Source of the DNA: an uncultured Oscillibacter sp. | Lineage (GTDB): Bacteria > Bacillota > Clostridia > Oscillospirales > Oscillospiraceae | DNA length: 5,727 nucleotides | Assembly: GCA_946530565.1 (NCBI GenBank) | Contig: CAMNAE010000122.1 | Location: 1-5,727, forward strand | Direction of reading: 5' to 3' | Part shown: one piece after another, positions 1-5,349 of the stretch | Layout: each line of letters begins with the position of its first letter | Position numbering within the stretch: position 1 is the first letter of the stretch | Made by a program: the position numbers and the translations under genes | Notes under the pieces: generated by a model | What the model saw: only the letters and a program-made list of their open reading frames with translations | Database searches by the model: none | Told to the model about the DNA's origin: nothing

Positions 1-398
1 GCCGTGCCCGCAAGCGGCAGCGCAAGGCAGCGCCGGGGATAGTCCCACTTATCCGGCAGGCGGCGCATCAGATACACGCTCATGCTCTCCTGCCGAAAGC
101 TCAAAAAATTCAACACCGCCAGGACGAGGGACGCAAGGATCGAGGCATAGACGCCGCTGCAGCCGCGCTGAAAAAGGTCGGCAAAATCCCAGAGCCGCGC
201 ATCCATACGCAAGATCCGGTGCCCTCCCACCCAGGTGTAGAGATCCTCGAGCTCATTGAGAAACACCAGCAGCTGAAACAAAAACACGATCACAGGAAAG
301 CTGAGGATCAAAACCGCATTGCCAGTAAAGCTCTTCCGCCCGAGCCCCGGCGGGTAATAACGCGCCGCTGCGCGCTCGATCCAGTTATGCACGTTCAT
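1..398 (-). CDS. Membrane protein, probable ABC-2-like permease subunit (partial, C-terminus outside window)
   Basis: The first 132 residues are visible and the frame runs open off the left edge. The protein begins MNVHNWIERA. It has one clear hydrophobic segment at about residues 26-48 and a second at about 80-100, then a positively charged loop with YLMRRLP at about 109-115 and PRRC near 121-124. I chose the ATG at 398 because AGGAGG lies 6 nt upstream. An in-frame ATG at 401 sits only 3 nt from it and would add one Met. The start lies inside the 3' end of the preceding membrane-protein gene (14 bp overlap), which indicates translational coupling in the operon led by the GntR regulator. By inference it is a membrane subunit of a transporter, because YtrA-type GntR genes usually control ABC exporters. 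No catalytic or transport signature is visible in the part shown, so the substrate is unknown. Confidence 0.8.
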   Translation of the reverse strand, partial: MNVHNWIERAAARYYPPGLGRKSFTGNAVLILSFPVIVFLFQLLVFLNELEDLYTWVGGHRILRMDARLWDFADLFQRGCSGVYASILASLVLAVLNFLSFRQESMSVYLMRRLPDKWDYPRRCLALPLAGT

Positions 399-1170
399 CA
401 TTTGCCTCCTCCCAGAGCGGGCGGTAGGGCTCCCGCGGCTCGTCAGGATCGCCCGGAAGGTCGATCCCCGGGTGCGCAATGCCGGCGTCAGATGCGAGCG
501 TCCCCGCTGCCAAAACCAGCATCACCAGCATCACGGCGCCCCGAAATCCCCAGGACGCGCCGTAGGGAACGCGCACGGCCCCCAGCGCGAGGATCGCGAA
601 GATAGGTATGCCGCTTTCATCCCGTGAAAGACGCAGAGCGCCGTCAGAGAGAAAGATCCCGATCGTGAGGCAAAAGACCAGATTGACAAGCCACACGCTT
701 GCGCGCTGCAGGGGGATCACCGCTCCGAGGAACTCACTGCGGTAGAAGCTCAGGAAGATCGCCTGCGGCCCGACCAACACACCGGAGGAAAGATAGAGCC
801 GGAGCATGATGAGGATCGCCGCAGCCTGCGCGCCCCAGAGGAGCAGCAGGCAGAGCGCATTCGTCAGGCTCTGCAGGTGATAAAAGGCACGCTCGCTGAT
901 CCGGAGACGCATGAGGGTAAAACTGCGGCGGTTATTTTTGCCGTACAGGCTCCGCAGCAAAATAGCCCAGCAGAGGATATAGCCGAGATAGGCGATCGGC
1001 ACCGTGTGGCTCGCATCGATGAGCGCGTCGAAAGAACGCGCCTCGGCGCTGCGGCGCAGCGTCCGGTAAAAATCCAGACACTCCAGCGCGCACATGGCGG
1101 CAAGGACCGCAAGGAGCTTCATAAGCACCGCTCTTGTCTGCAGCATCCAGCAGGATATATAGCGTCTCAT
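385..1170 (-). CDS. Six-helix integral membrane protein, probable ABC-2-like permease subunit
   Basis: A 261-residue hydrophobic protein with likely membrane segments at about 12-30, 57-75, 102-128, 155-175, 188-200 (short) and 210-227. A hydrophilic acidic tail rich in Pro, Asp and Glu follows (about 232-261). The number of helices and the length fit an ABC-2-type permease. I do not recognise a specific family, and no ATP-binding motif is present. The start at 1170 is well supported: AGGAGG lies 7 nt upstream, and the ATG overlaps the TGA of the GntR gene (ATGA). A basic loop after the second helix contains SFTLMRLR (about 83-90), resembling the loop at the same place in the next gene. Both genes are probably co-transcribed from the promoter before the regulator and co-repressed by it. 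The transported substrate cannot be told; membrane-stress or antibiotic export is only a guess from related operons. Confidence 0.85.
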   Translation of the reverse strand: MRRYISCWMLQTRAVLMKLLAVLAAMCALECLDFYRTLRRSAEARSFDALIDASHTVPIAYLGYILCWAILLRSLYGKNNRRSFTLMRLRISERAFYHLQSLTNALCLLLLWGAQAAAILIMLRLYLSSGVLVGPQAIFLSFYRSEFLGAVIPLQRASVWLVNLVFCLTIGIFLSDGALRLSRDESGIPIFAILALGAVRVPYGASWGFRGAVMLVMLVLAAGTLASDAGIAHPGIDLPGDPDEPREPYRPLWEEANDERA

Positions 1171-1550
1171 CTCTCATCCTCCTCCCAAGCCTCGCGCAGC
1201 AGCGCCTCGGCCTCCTCCCGTTTAACGCCCATCTCGCGCAGCGTCCGCACCGCGCGGCGGGTCTCTTCGATCAGCAGCTCGTGTCTGAGGCGACCGAGCG
1301 TATTCGGCGAAAGCGTCACGACGCTCTTCGCCCCGCCGTGCGAAAAAAGAAGTCCTTCGTCCTCGAGCAGCCTGCAGAGCTTTTGCGCCGTGTTCGGGTT
1401 GATCCCGAGCAGCGCCGAGAGCGTCCGGCGTGAGGGGAGCTCTTCCCCGTCCTGAACGGCACCGGAGACGCAGCCGCGCTTGAAAAAGCTTACGATCTGC
1501 AGATAGACCGGCAGATCCCCTTCTGCCCGGAACCGTGAGAAATCGACCAA
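1167..1550 (-). CDS. GntR-family transcriptional regulator, YtrA subfamily
   Basis: Taken from a TTG start this is 127 residues, the usual size for YtrA-type regulators, which have a winged helix and only a short C-terminal dimerisation helix pair. The N-terminal PVYLQI (about 14-19), GEELPSRRTLSALLGINPNT (about 35-54) and LLEDEGLL (about 61-68) are the standard GntR winged-helix motifs; the recognition helix follows the NPNT turn. Residues 80-127 are charged, helical and Glu/Arg-rich. The frame is open upstream to an ATG at 1631. That codon and the next ATG (1616) lie upstream of the predicted transcript start near 1596, inside the promoter and operators. I therefore place the start at TTG 1550, 10 nt after AGGAGG. 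Its stop overlaps the start of the first membrane-protein gene. It is expected to be an autorepressor binding the two inverted repeats just upstream and released by an unknown signal. Confidence 0.93.
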   Translation of the reverse strand: MVDFSRFRAEGDLPVYLQIVSFFKRGCVSGAVQDGEELPSRRTLSALLGINPNTAQKLCRLLEDEGLLFSHGGAKSVVTLSPNTLGRLRHELLIEETRRAVRTLREMGVKREEAEALLREAWEEDER

Positions 1551-1560
1551 AGCACGCGCG

Positions 1561-1567
1561 CCTCCTC
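1561..1567 (-). promoter_or_regulatory. Ribosome binding site deciding the TTG start of the GntR gene
   Basis: The minus strand reads GAGGAGG here, a near-perfect anti-16S match. No in-frame ATG or GTG follows at a usable distance; the only candidate is TTG at 1550, with 10 nt between. The upstream in-frame ATGs would put this Shine-Dalgarno inside the coding sequence. Confidence 0.7.
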
Positions 1568-1569
1568 TC

Positions 1570-1595
1570 AACTGTATTAGTCCCGTGGTACAGTT
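1570..1595. promoter_or_regulatory. Predicted GntR operator 2 (inverted repeat over the leader)
   Basis: An inverted repeat AACTGTAT-N10-GTACAGTT with 7 of 8 positions paired. It has the same half-site and the same 10-bp spacer as the repeat 27 bp upstream. It covers roughly the first 25 transcribed bases of the regulator mRNA and ends just before the Shine-Dalgarno. YtrA-type GntR proteins are known to bind separated inverted repeats in their own promoters. That this protein binds here is inferred from position. Confidence 0.75.
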
Positions 1596-1596
1596 C

Positions 1597-1622
1597 AACT
1601 GTATTATAGCAATCATACAGTT
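1597..1622. promoter_or_regulatory. Predicted GntR operator 1 (perfect inverted repeat over the -10)
   Basis: A perfect inverted repeat AACTGTAT-N10-ATACAGTT. It overlaps the -10 hexamer and most of the promoter spacer, so a bound dimer would block RNA polymerase. Together with the neighbouring repeat it makes four copies of AACTGTA in alternating orientation within 53 bp. Confidence 0.82.
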
Positions 1623-1631
1623 TAGTGTCAA
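1603..1631 (-). promoter_or_regulatory. Consensus sigma-A promoter of the GntR-permease operon
   Basis: On the minus strand TTGACA (1631-1626) is followed after exactly 17 bp by TATAAT (1608-1603). Both hexamers are perfect. The transcript should begin near 1596, leaving a leader of about 45 nt before the TTG start. Such a strong promoter makes sense if it is normally held silent by the repressor whose operators overlap it. Confidence 0.9.
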
Positions 1632-1677
1632 GAGAAAAGTTCAGCGCCCCCTTGCCTTGCAGCAAAGGGGCGCTGAA
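1630..1677 (-). terminator. Intrinsic terminator of the AlbA_2/ATPase gene
   Basis: A 16-position stem (1640-1655 with 1662-1677) has one internal C/A mismatch and a 6-nt loop. The outer 11 bp are perfect (TTCAGCGCCCC with GGGGCGCTGAA). On the minus strand it is followed by the T-rich CTTTTCTCTT. It lies 20 bp after the stop of the gene at 1698. The T-rich tail runs straight into the -35 hexamer of the next operon. Confidence 0.85.
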
Positions 1678-1697
1678 TTAAATATATGATCTGCTTC

Positions 1698-3134
1698 TCA
1701 AGCTCTGAGCCGGTAGAGCGTGCCGAAGTCCTCGATCTCGGCAACGACGAGGTCCTCGTCGATCAGGTTCTTAAGCAGTTCTTCCGTGTCAGGAACGGAA
1801 AGGCCTGTTTCGAGGGCGACCTCCTCGGCGTCAGCGAAGGCCTGATCCGTCAGGAACTGGATCACGATGTCACGCCCGGCAACGCCGCTGACCGTGGTCC
1901 TGGCGGCTTTTGAGGGCCTTGCTGGATCGGCGTCGATCAGCGGCAGCGACAGGACACTCCGGTCGGGGTCCATGCGCTGGGCGAAGACCGGCTCCGAAAA
2001 GCCGAGCGCGCGCCAGGTGCGCAGGATCAGCGGGATGCCGCTTCCCCCGTGCTCTCCGGGATCGATCAGGTTGAACAGGCGGTGGAGCACGGCGTTGCGC
2101 GGGTCGCTGACGCCCTGATCGCGCGCGTTTTGAAGCGGCACGCGGAACATGCCTGGGTTTGAAAAGGAGATACGCTGGGGACGCAGCAATACCGTGACGG
2201 GGCTTTTGCTGTAGTAGTCTGCGTTGACAAGGCAGTTGGCGAGCGCCTCGCGCAGAGCCTGATGCAGCGGCGTCTCCTGCGCATCCGCGTCTGAGGGGAG
2301 CGATACATGCGCAAGGATGCGCGCATAGGCAGCCGCGTAAAAGCCAAAGAGGTTCCCGCTTTGGCCGCGCTCTGAAGCGCGGATCGTAACGCTGCGTGCC
2401 CCTGATGGCTCCTCTTCGATCAGGAGCAGCTCACAGTGCGGATACGCGCGCCGGATGGCATCGACAGAGCCGAACATCAAAAGCCCCGCGGCGGTCGGGC
2501 AGAGCGTGCCGTCGACGCCGGGGGCGAGCGCGTTCACTTCGGCGAGAAAGTCCGCATCCGAAAGCGATAAGAGCCGGTGCCCGGGCCGCGCGGCTCCGAC
2601 GAGCGCGCGAAAGCCGTGAAGGCTCTCCATGTCCAATATCTCGGGCGGCAGATCATCGAGCACGCGCATATCCTGCGTCCGGCGCGCGGCGTCACGGAGC
2701 ATCGTCTGGATCTCGTCCCTGGAGCAGCGGCAGTCCCCCTCCCCGCTGCGGCGGTAGGTTCCGGTATTCCGATCACCCTCAACAAAGACCGGCTTATCCG
2801 TGCGCTCGGCACGCGGCACGCTGATCACGATGATGTGATCGCCGGCGACCTCATGGATCGCGACATCCCCCGCAGAGAGGATGTTGACGCTTGCAAAGCG
2901 CGGATCGTTGACCTTGCTCCAGAACTCGTGCACCATTTCCTCCGGCGCCGGCAGATCCACGGTGTGCAGGGTCTTGTCCTTATACTCCTCGACGCCGAGC
3001 AGGATCAGCCCGCCGAGCGTATTGGCAAAGGCGGAGTAGGTCTCCCAGATGCTGTGCGGCAGGCCCCCAAGGGCTTTCTTAGCCTCGATGCGGTTGTTCT
3101 CGCGGTAGTTTTCAAGCACGCTGAAATCGATCAT
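1698..3134 (-). CDS. AlbA_2-domain / GHKL-ATPase-like putative transcriptional regulator
   Basis: A 478-residue protein. Residues about 8-145 match the AlbA_2 (Schlafen-AlbA-like) fold: RIEAKKALGG near 15-24, FANTLGGLILLGVEE near 36-50 and a basic GTYRRSGEGD near 125-134. Residues about 290-380 match the HATPase_c_4 module typical of these proteins: an N-box-like REALANCLVNADYY (295-308), SNPGMF (325-330) and GEHGGSGIPLI (360-370). The C-terminus (about 421-470) looks like a winged helix. Family members are annotated as ATP-binding or DNA-binding regulators, with few tested functions. The start at 3134 has GAAGGAAG 9 nt upstream; an ATG at 3179 in the same frame lies upstream of the predicted transcript start. 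The gene is monocistronic, with its own promoter and terminator. The N-box has Asn304 where many relatives have His (HRDY). DNA target and partner are unknown; a stress or defence role is possible but unsupported here. Confidence 0.88.
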   Translation of the reverse strand: MIDFSVLENYRENNRIEAKKALGGLPHSIWETYSAFANTLGGLILLGVEEYKDKTLHTVDLPAPEEMVHEFWSKVNDPRFASVNILSAGDVAIHEVAGDHIIVISVPRAERTDKPVFVEGDRNTGTYRRSGEGDCRCSRDEIQTMLRDAARRTQDMRVLDDLPPEILDMESLHGFRALVGAARPGHRLLSLSDADFLAEVNALAPGVDGTLCPTAAGLLMFGSVDAIRRAYPHCELLLIEEEPSGARSVTIRASERGQSGNLFGFYAAAYARILAHVSLPSDADAQETPLHQALREALANCLVNADYYSKSPVTVLLRPQRISFSNPGMFRVPLQNARDQGVSDPRNAVLHRLFNLIDPGEHGGSGIPLILRTWRALGFSEPVFAQRMDPDRSVLSLPLIDADPARPSKAARTTVSGVAGRDIVIQFLTDQAFADAEEVALETGLSVPDTEELLKNLIDEDLVVAEIEDFGTLYRLRA

Positions 3135-3169
3135 GGCACAGCACTTCCTTCTTCTGTATGTATATCCTG

Positions 3170-3198
3170 ATACTATCATGCCCGGCGCCTGATTTCAA
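3170..3198 (-). promoter_or_regulatory. Promoter of the AlbA_2/ATPase gene
   Basis: The minus strand reads TTGAAA (3198-3193), 17 bp, then TAGTAT (3175-3170). It lies between the prfC terminator and the gene, and predicts a transcript start near 3163 and a leader of about 30 nt. Each hexamer has one or two mismatches to consensus, so it is a moderate promoter. Confidence 0.65.
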
Positions 3199-3210
3199 CG
3201 CCTGATGCCG

Positions 3211-3244
3211 AAAAAAGCCCCCTCGCTGCAGGCGAAGGGGCTTT
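3211..3244 (-). terminator. Intrinsic terminator of prfC
   Basis: On the minus strand a 13-bp stem (AAAGCCCCTTCGC with GCGAGGGGGCTTT, one G-U pair) closes a 5-nt loop and runs into a run of six T. It starts 18 bp after the prfC stop, an ideal rho-independent terminator position. Confidence 0.93.
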
Positions 3245-3262
3245 CAATACGTATGTGCTGCC

Positions 3263-4846
3263 TCAAGAGACCGACAGCGCGTCGGCCAGGACGAGGCCGG
3301 GGTTGTGCTTGGTGAGGAAGCCGACGCTCCACTCGCCGTCCATCGCGATGAGGAGCCGGCCGCGGAAGTCCTCCAAAACGGCTGCGCCGGTGCACAGGAT
3401 CAGCTCGTCGACGGGCGCCGGGCACTCGGCGACCAAGCGCAGGTGGTCGTACGGCAGGCCGGACATGTACAGATCGACGCCGTACTCATTTTTCATGCGG
3501 TATTCGAAGACGTCGAACTGCAGCGTGCCGACAACGCCGACGATGACCTCCTCGACGCCCGCGCCGGGGATCTTGAAGATCTGGATCGCGCCCTCCTGCG
3601 CGATCTGCTCCGTGCCCTTGATGAACTGCTTGCGCTTCATCGTGTCCTTGGGTGATACGCGCATGAAGTGCTCGGGCTCGAAGGTCGGGATGCCGGAATA
3701 GCGCAGCTTCTTCCCCGGGACCGTGATCGTGTCGCCGATCGAGAAGATACCTGGATCGAACACGCCGATGATGTCGCCGGCGTAGGCCTCGTTGACGATC
3801 TCGCGCTCGGCCGCCATCATCTGCTGCGGCTGGCTGAGGCGCAGCTTGCGGCCGGACTGCATGTGGTAGTACTCAGTGTCGCGCTCGAACTTGCCTGAGC
3901 AGATGCGCATGAAGGCGAGCCGGTCACGGTGCGCCTTGTTCATGTTCGCCTGGATCTTGAAGACGAAGGCCGAGAAGTCCGGGGAGAACACGTCCACCGT
4001 GCCGATGTCGGCCGTGCGCGCAAGCGGCGCGGTCGTCATGCGCAGGAACTCCTCCAAAAAGGGCTCCACGCCGAAATTCGTGAGCGCCGAGCCGAAGAAG
4101 ACCGGGCTGAGGGTGCCGTTTCGAACGGCCTCCATGTCGAACTCGCGGCCAGCGCCGAGGAGCTCGACCTCGTCGCGCAGCGTCGATGCGCGTTCCTGAC
4201 CCAGCATCTCGCTGACCGCAGGGTCATTGAGATCCACCTCGGTCGAGCCGGCTTTTTTGTCGTGGCCCTCGGCCGTGAAGAAGAGGATCCGGCTCTTTTC
4301 GCGGTCGTAGACGCCGCGGAACTCGCGCCCGGAGCCGATCGGCCAGTTCATCGCATAGGTGTCGATACCGAGCTCCCGCTCCACTTCCTCGCACAGCTCG
4401 AGCGGATCACGGCTCTCACGGTCCATCTTATTGATAAACGTGAAGATCGGGATGTGCCGGAGCGCGCAGACGCGGAAGAGCTTTCGTGTCTGCGGCTCCA
4501 CGCCCTTGGCGCCGTCGATGACCATGACCGCGCTGTCGGCGGCCATGAGCGTGCGGTAGGTGTCCTCAGAGAAGTCCTGATGGCCGGGGGTGTCGAGGAT
4601 GTTGATGCAGAAGCCGTCGTGCTGGAACTGCATGACCGAGCTTGTGACCGAGATGCCGCGCTGCTTTTCGATCTCCATCCAGTCGCTCGTCGCCGCCCGC
4701 GCGCGCTTGCCCTTGACCTCGCCGGCCTGGGCGATCGCCCCGCCGTAGAGCAGGAATTTCTCGGTGAGGGTCGTCTTGCCGGCGTCCGGGTGCGAGATGA
4801 TCGCAAAGGTGCGCCTGCGGTTGATCTCCTGCTTTAAATCCGCCAT
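3263..4846 (-). CDS. prfC: Peptide chain release factor 3 (RF3)
   Basis: A 527-residue translational GTPase, close to the 529 residues of E. coli RF3. It acts in the cytoplasm on the ribosome after peptide release, using GTP to remove RF1/RF2 and recycle them. The G domain shows the P-loop HPDAGKTT (19-26), the switch I region RGISVTSS (63-70), DTPGH (85-89) and NKMD (139-142). The start KQEINRRRTFAIISHPDAGK is characteristic of RF3 and separates it from EF-G and TetM-like proteins, which are longer. Later residues correspond to domains II and III, with MRVSPKDTMKRKQFIKG and VGTLQFDVFEYR typical of the RF3 C-terminal part. I chose ATG 4846 because GGAGG sits 6 nt upstream. The longer in-frame start at 4888 would lie inside the promoter. 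The gene has its own promoter and terminator and no obvious functional link with its neighbours. Confidence 0.97.
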   Translation of the reverse strand: MADLKQEINRRRTFAIISHPDAGKTTLTEKFLLYGGAIAQAGEVKGKRARAATSDWMEIEKQRGISVTSSVMQFQHDGFCINILDTPGHQDFSEDTYRTLMAADSAVMVIDGAKGVEPQTRKLFRVCALRHIPIFTFINKMDRESRDPLELCEEVERELGIDTYAMNWPIGSGREFRGVYDREKSRILFFTAEGHDKKAGSTEVDLNDPAVSEMLGQERASTLRDEVELLGAGREFDMEAVRNGTLSPVFFGSALTNFGVEPFLEEFLRMTTAPLARTADIGTVDVFSPDFSAFVFKIQANMNKAHRDRLAFMRICSGKFERDTEYYHMQSGRKLRLSQPQQMMAAEREIVNEAYAGDIIGVFDPGIFSIGDTITVPGKKLRYSGIPTFEPEHFMRVSPKDTMKRKQFIKGTEQIAQEGAIQIFKIPGAGVEEVIVGVVGTLQFDVFEYRMKNEYGVDLYMSGLPYDHLRLVAECPAPVDELILCTGAAVLEDFRGRLLIAMDGEWSVGFLTKHNPGLVLADALSVS

Positions 4847-4888
4847 AGTATCCTCCGATGCTCGTCTCTTTAACTGCAATGCCCGCAC

Positions 4889-4917
4889 ATTATAATACGG
4901 CTTCCCGCCATTTGCAA
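4889..4917 (-). promoter_or_regulatory. Promoter of prfC
   Basis: The minus strand reads TTGCAA (4917-4912), a 17-bp spacer and a perfect TATAAT (4894-4889). The transcript start is expected near 4882, giving a leader of about 36 nt. No terminator is seen between the YCII gene and this site, so some read-through from upstream is also possible. Confidence 0.8.
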
Positions 4918-4952
4918 GTGGATTCCGATCAGAACGTCAAATTGCGCGTTGG

Positions 4953-5258
4953 CTATGCTCTCACTGTCTTCTCGTTGTTCAGAACCACCACGTTCATGCG
5001 CTCGACGCGGATATCCTCCCAGACTTTGCCCGTTACATAGGGCTCGGAAGCAAGATACGCGTCGAGCCCGGCGCGGTCCGGGTACTCCAGAACCAGCATG
5101 GAGCCGCACAGCGCGCCCTCTTCGTCAAAAAGGCCACCCGCGCAGAGGACATGCCCCTCCCCTCTCACGCGCTCGATGTTTTCAAGATGCTGCGGCCGGA
5201 TGCGCATCCGCTCCGGTAGCTTGCCTGCCCCGTCGTGGGCGGTGATCATAAACTGCAT
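4953..5258 (-). CDS. YCII-domain (YciI-like) protein
   Basis: A 101-residue soluble protein filling a single YCII-related alpha/beta domain, a ferredoxin-like fold that usually forms dimers. Visible family features are the N-terminal strand MQFMITAHDG, a conserved-type His at position 24 (RPQHLENIERV), AGGLFDEEGALCGSMLVLEY (about 40-59) and the SEPYVTGKVWEDI segment. The family is thought to be enzymatic, with a His/Asp site, but substrates are mostly unknown. ATG 5258 is chosen because AAAGGGG lies 8 nt upstream. A TTG 18 bp further up is in frame but overlaps that ribosome binding site. It lies 106 bp upstream of prfC on the same strand. I could not find a convincing promoter of its own in the 91 bp behind the SLH gene. 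Physiological role unknown. Confidence 0.9.
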   Translation of the reverse strand: MQFMITAHDGAGKLPERMRIRPQHLENIERVRGEGHVLCAGGLFDEEGALCGSMLVLEYPDRAGLDAYLASEPYVTGKVWEDIRVERMNVVVLNNEKTVRA

Positions 5259-5272
5259 TTTGTTTGCCCCTT

Positions 5273-5287
5273 TCAAATCAGATTTGA
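5273..5287. repeat. Short AT-rich palindrome before the YCII gene
   Basis: TCAAATC-A-GATTTGA, a perfect 7-1-7 inverted repeat ending two bases before the GC-rich hairpin and touching the Shine-Dalgarno region of the YCII gene. It could be a protein-binding site or a weak RNA hairpin masking the start. Chance cannot be excluded. Confidence 0.45.
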
Positions 5288-5288
5288 T

Positions 5289-5320
5289 CGCCCCGGGACG
5301 GCATGTGCCGTCCCGGGGCG
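5289..5320 (-). terminator. Very stable GC hairpin after the SLH gene, probable terminator without a clear U-tract
   Basis: A perfect 15-base inverted repeat (CGCCCCGGGACGGCA and its complement) separated by 2 bases; as RNA about 14 bp with a 4-nt loop. It lies 29 bp after the SLH stop codon. On the minus strand the next bases are ATCAAATCTGATTT, not a T-run, so intrinsic termination is uncertain. It may instead protect the 3' end of the mRNA. Confidence 0.6.
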
Positions 5321-5349
5321 CGGTATAAGATTGCCTTGCGGAAACTTTC

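Noticed and set aside
219..605. A 128-codon plus-strand open frame over the junction of the two membrane-protein genes
   Set aside because: It is antisense to both, and its Pro/Arg-rich sequence resembles out-of-frame translation of GC-rich DNA.
877..1455. A 192-codon plus-strand open frame across the GntR and membrane-protein genes
   Set aside because: It spans the junction of two well-supported minus-strand genes and has a Ser/Arg-rich composition without motifs.
2577..3170. A 197-codon plus-strand open frame opposite the AlbA_2/ATPase gene
   Set aside because: It mirrors a gene with clear domain motifs, and no ribosome binding site or recognisable domain was seen. It is a codon-bias shadow.
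3135..3179. A longer N-terminus for the AlbA_2/ATPase protein starting at ATG 3179
   Set aside because: It would include the predicted -10 region and the ribosome binding site of ATG 3134, and the extra 15 residues (basic, Cys-containing) do not look like part of the domain.
3929..4837. A 302-codon open frame on the plus strand opposite prfC
   Set aside because: It is fully antisense to the strongly recognisable RF3 gene, has a low-complexity Arg/Ala/Glu/Asp-rich composition typical of mirror frames in GC-rich DNA, and shows no motifs.
3263..4846. A tetracycline-resistance ribosomal protection protein or EF-G instead of RF3
   Set aside because: At 527 residues it is too short, and the N-terminal RRRTFAIISHPDAGK and the NKMD context are RF3-specific.
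4847..4888. A longer N-terminus for RF3 starting at ATG 4888
   Set aside because: The codon is upstream of the predicted transcript start and adjoins the TATAAT. RF3 proteins normally begin close to the KQEINRRRTFAIISHP segment, and GGAGG fits ATG 4846.
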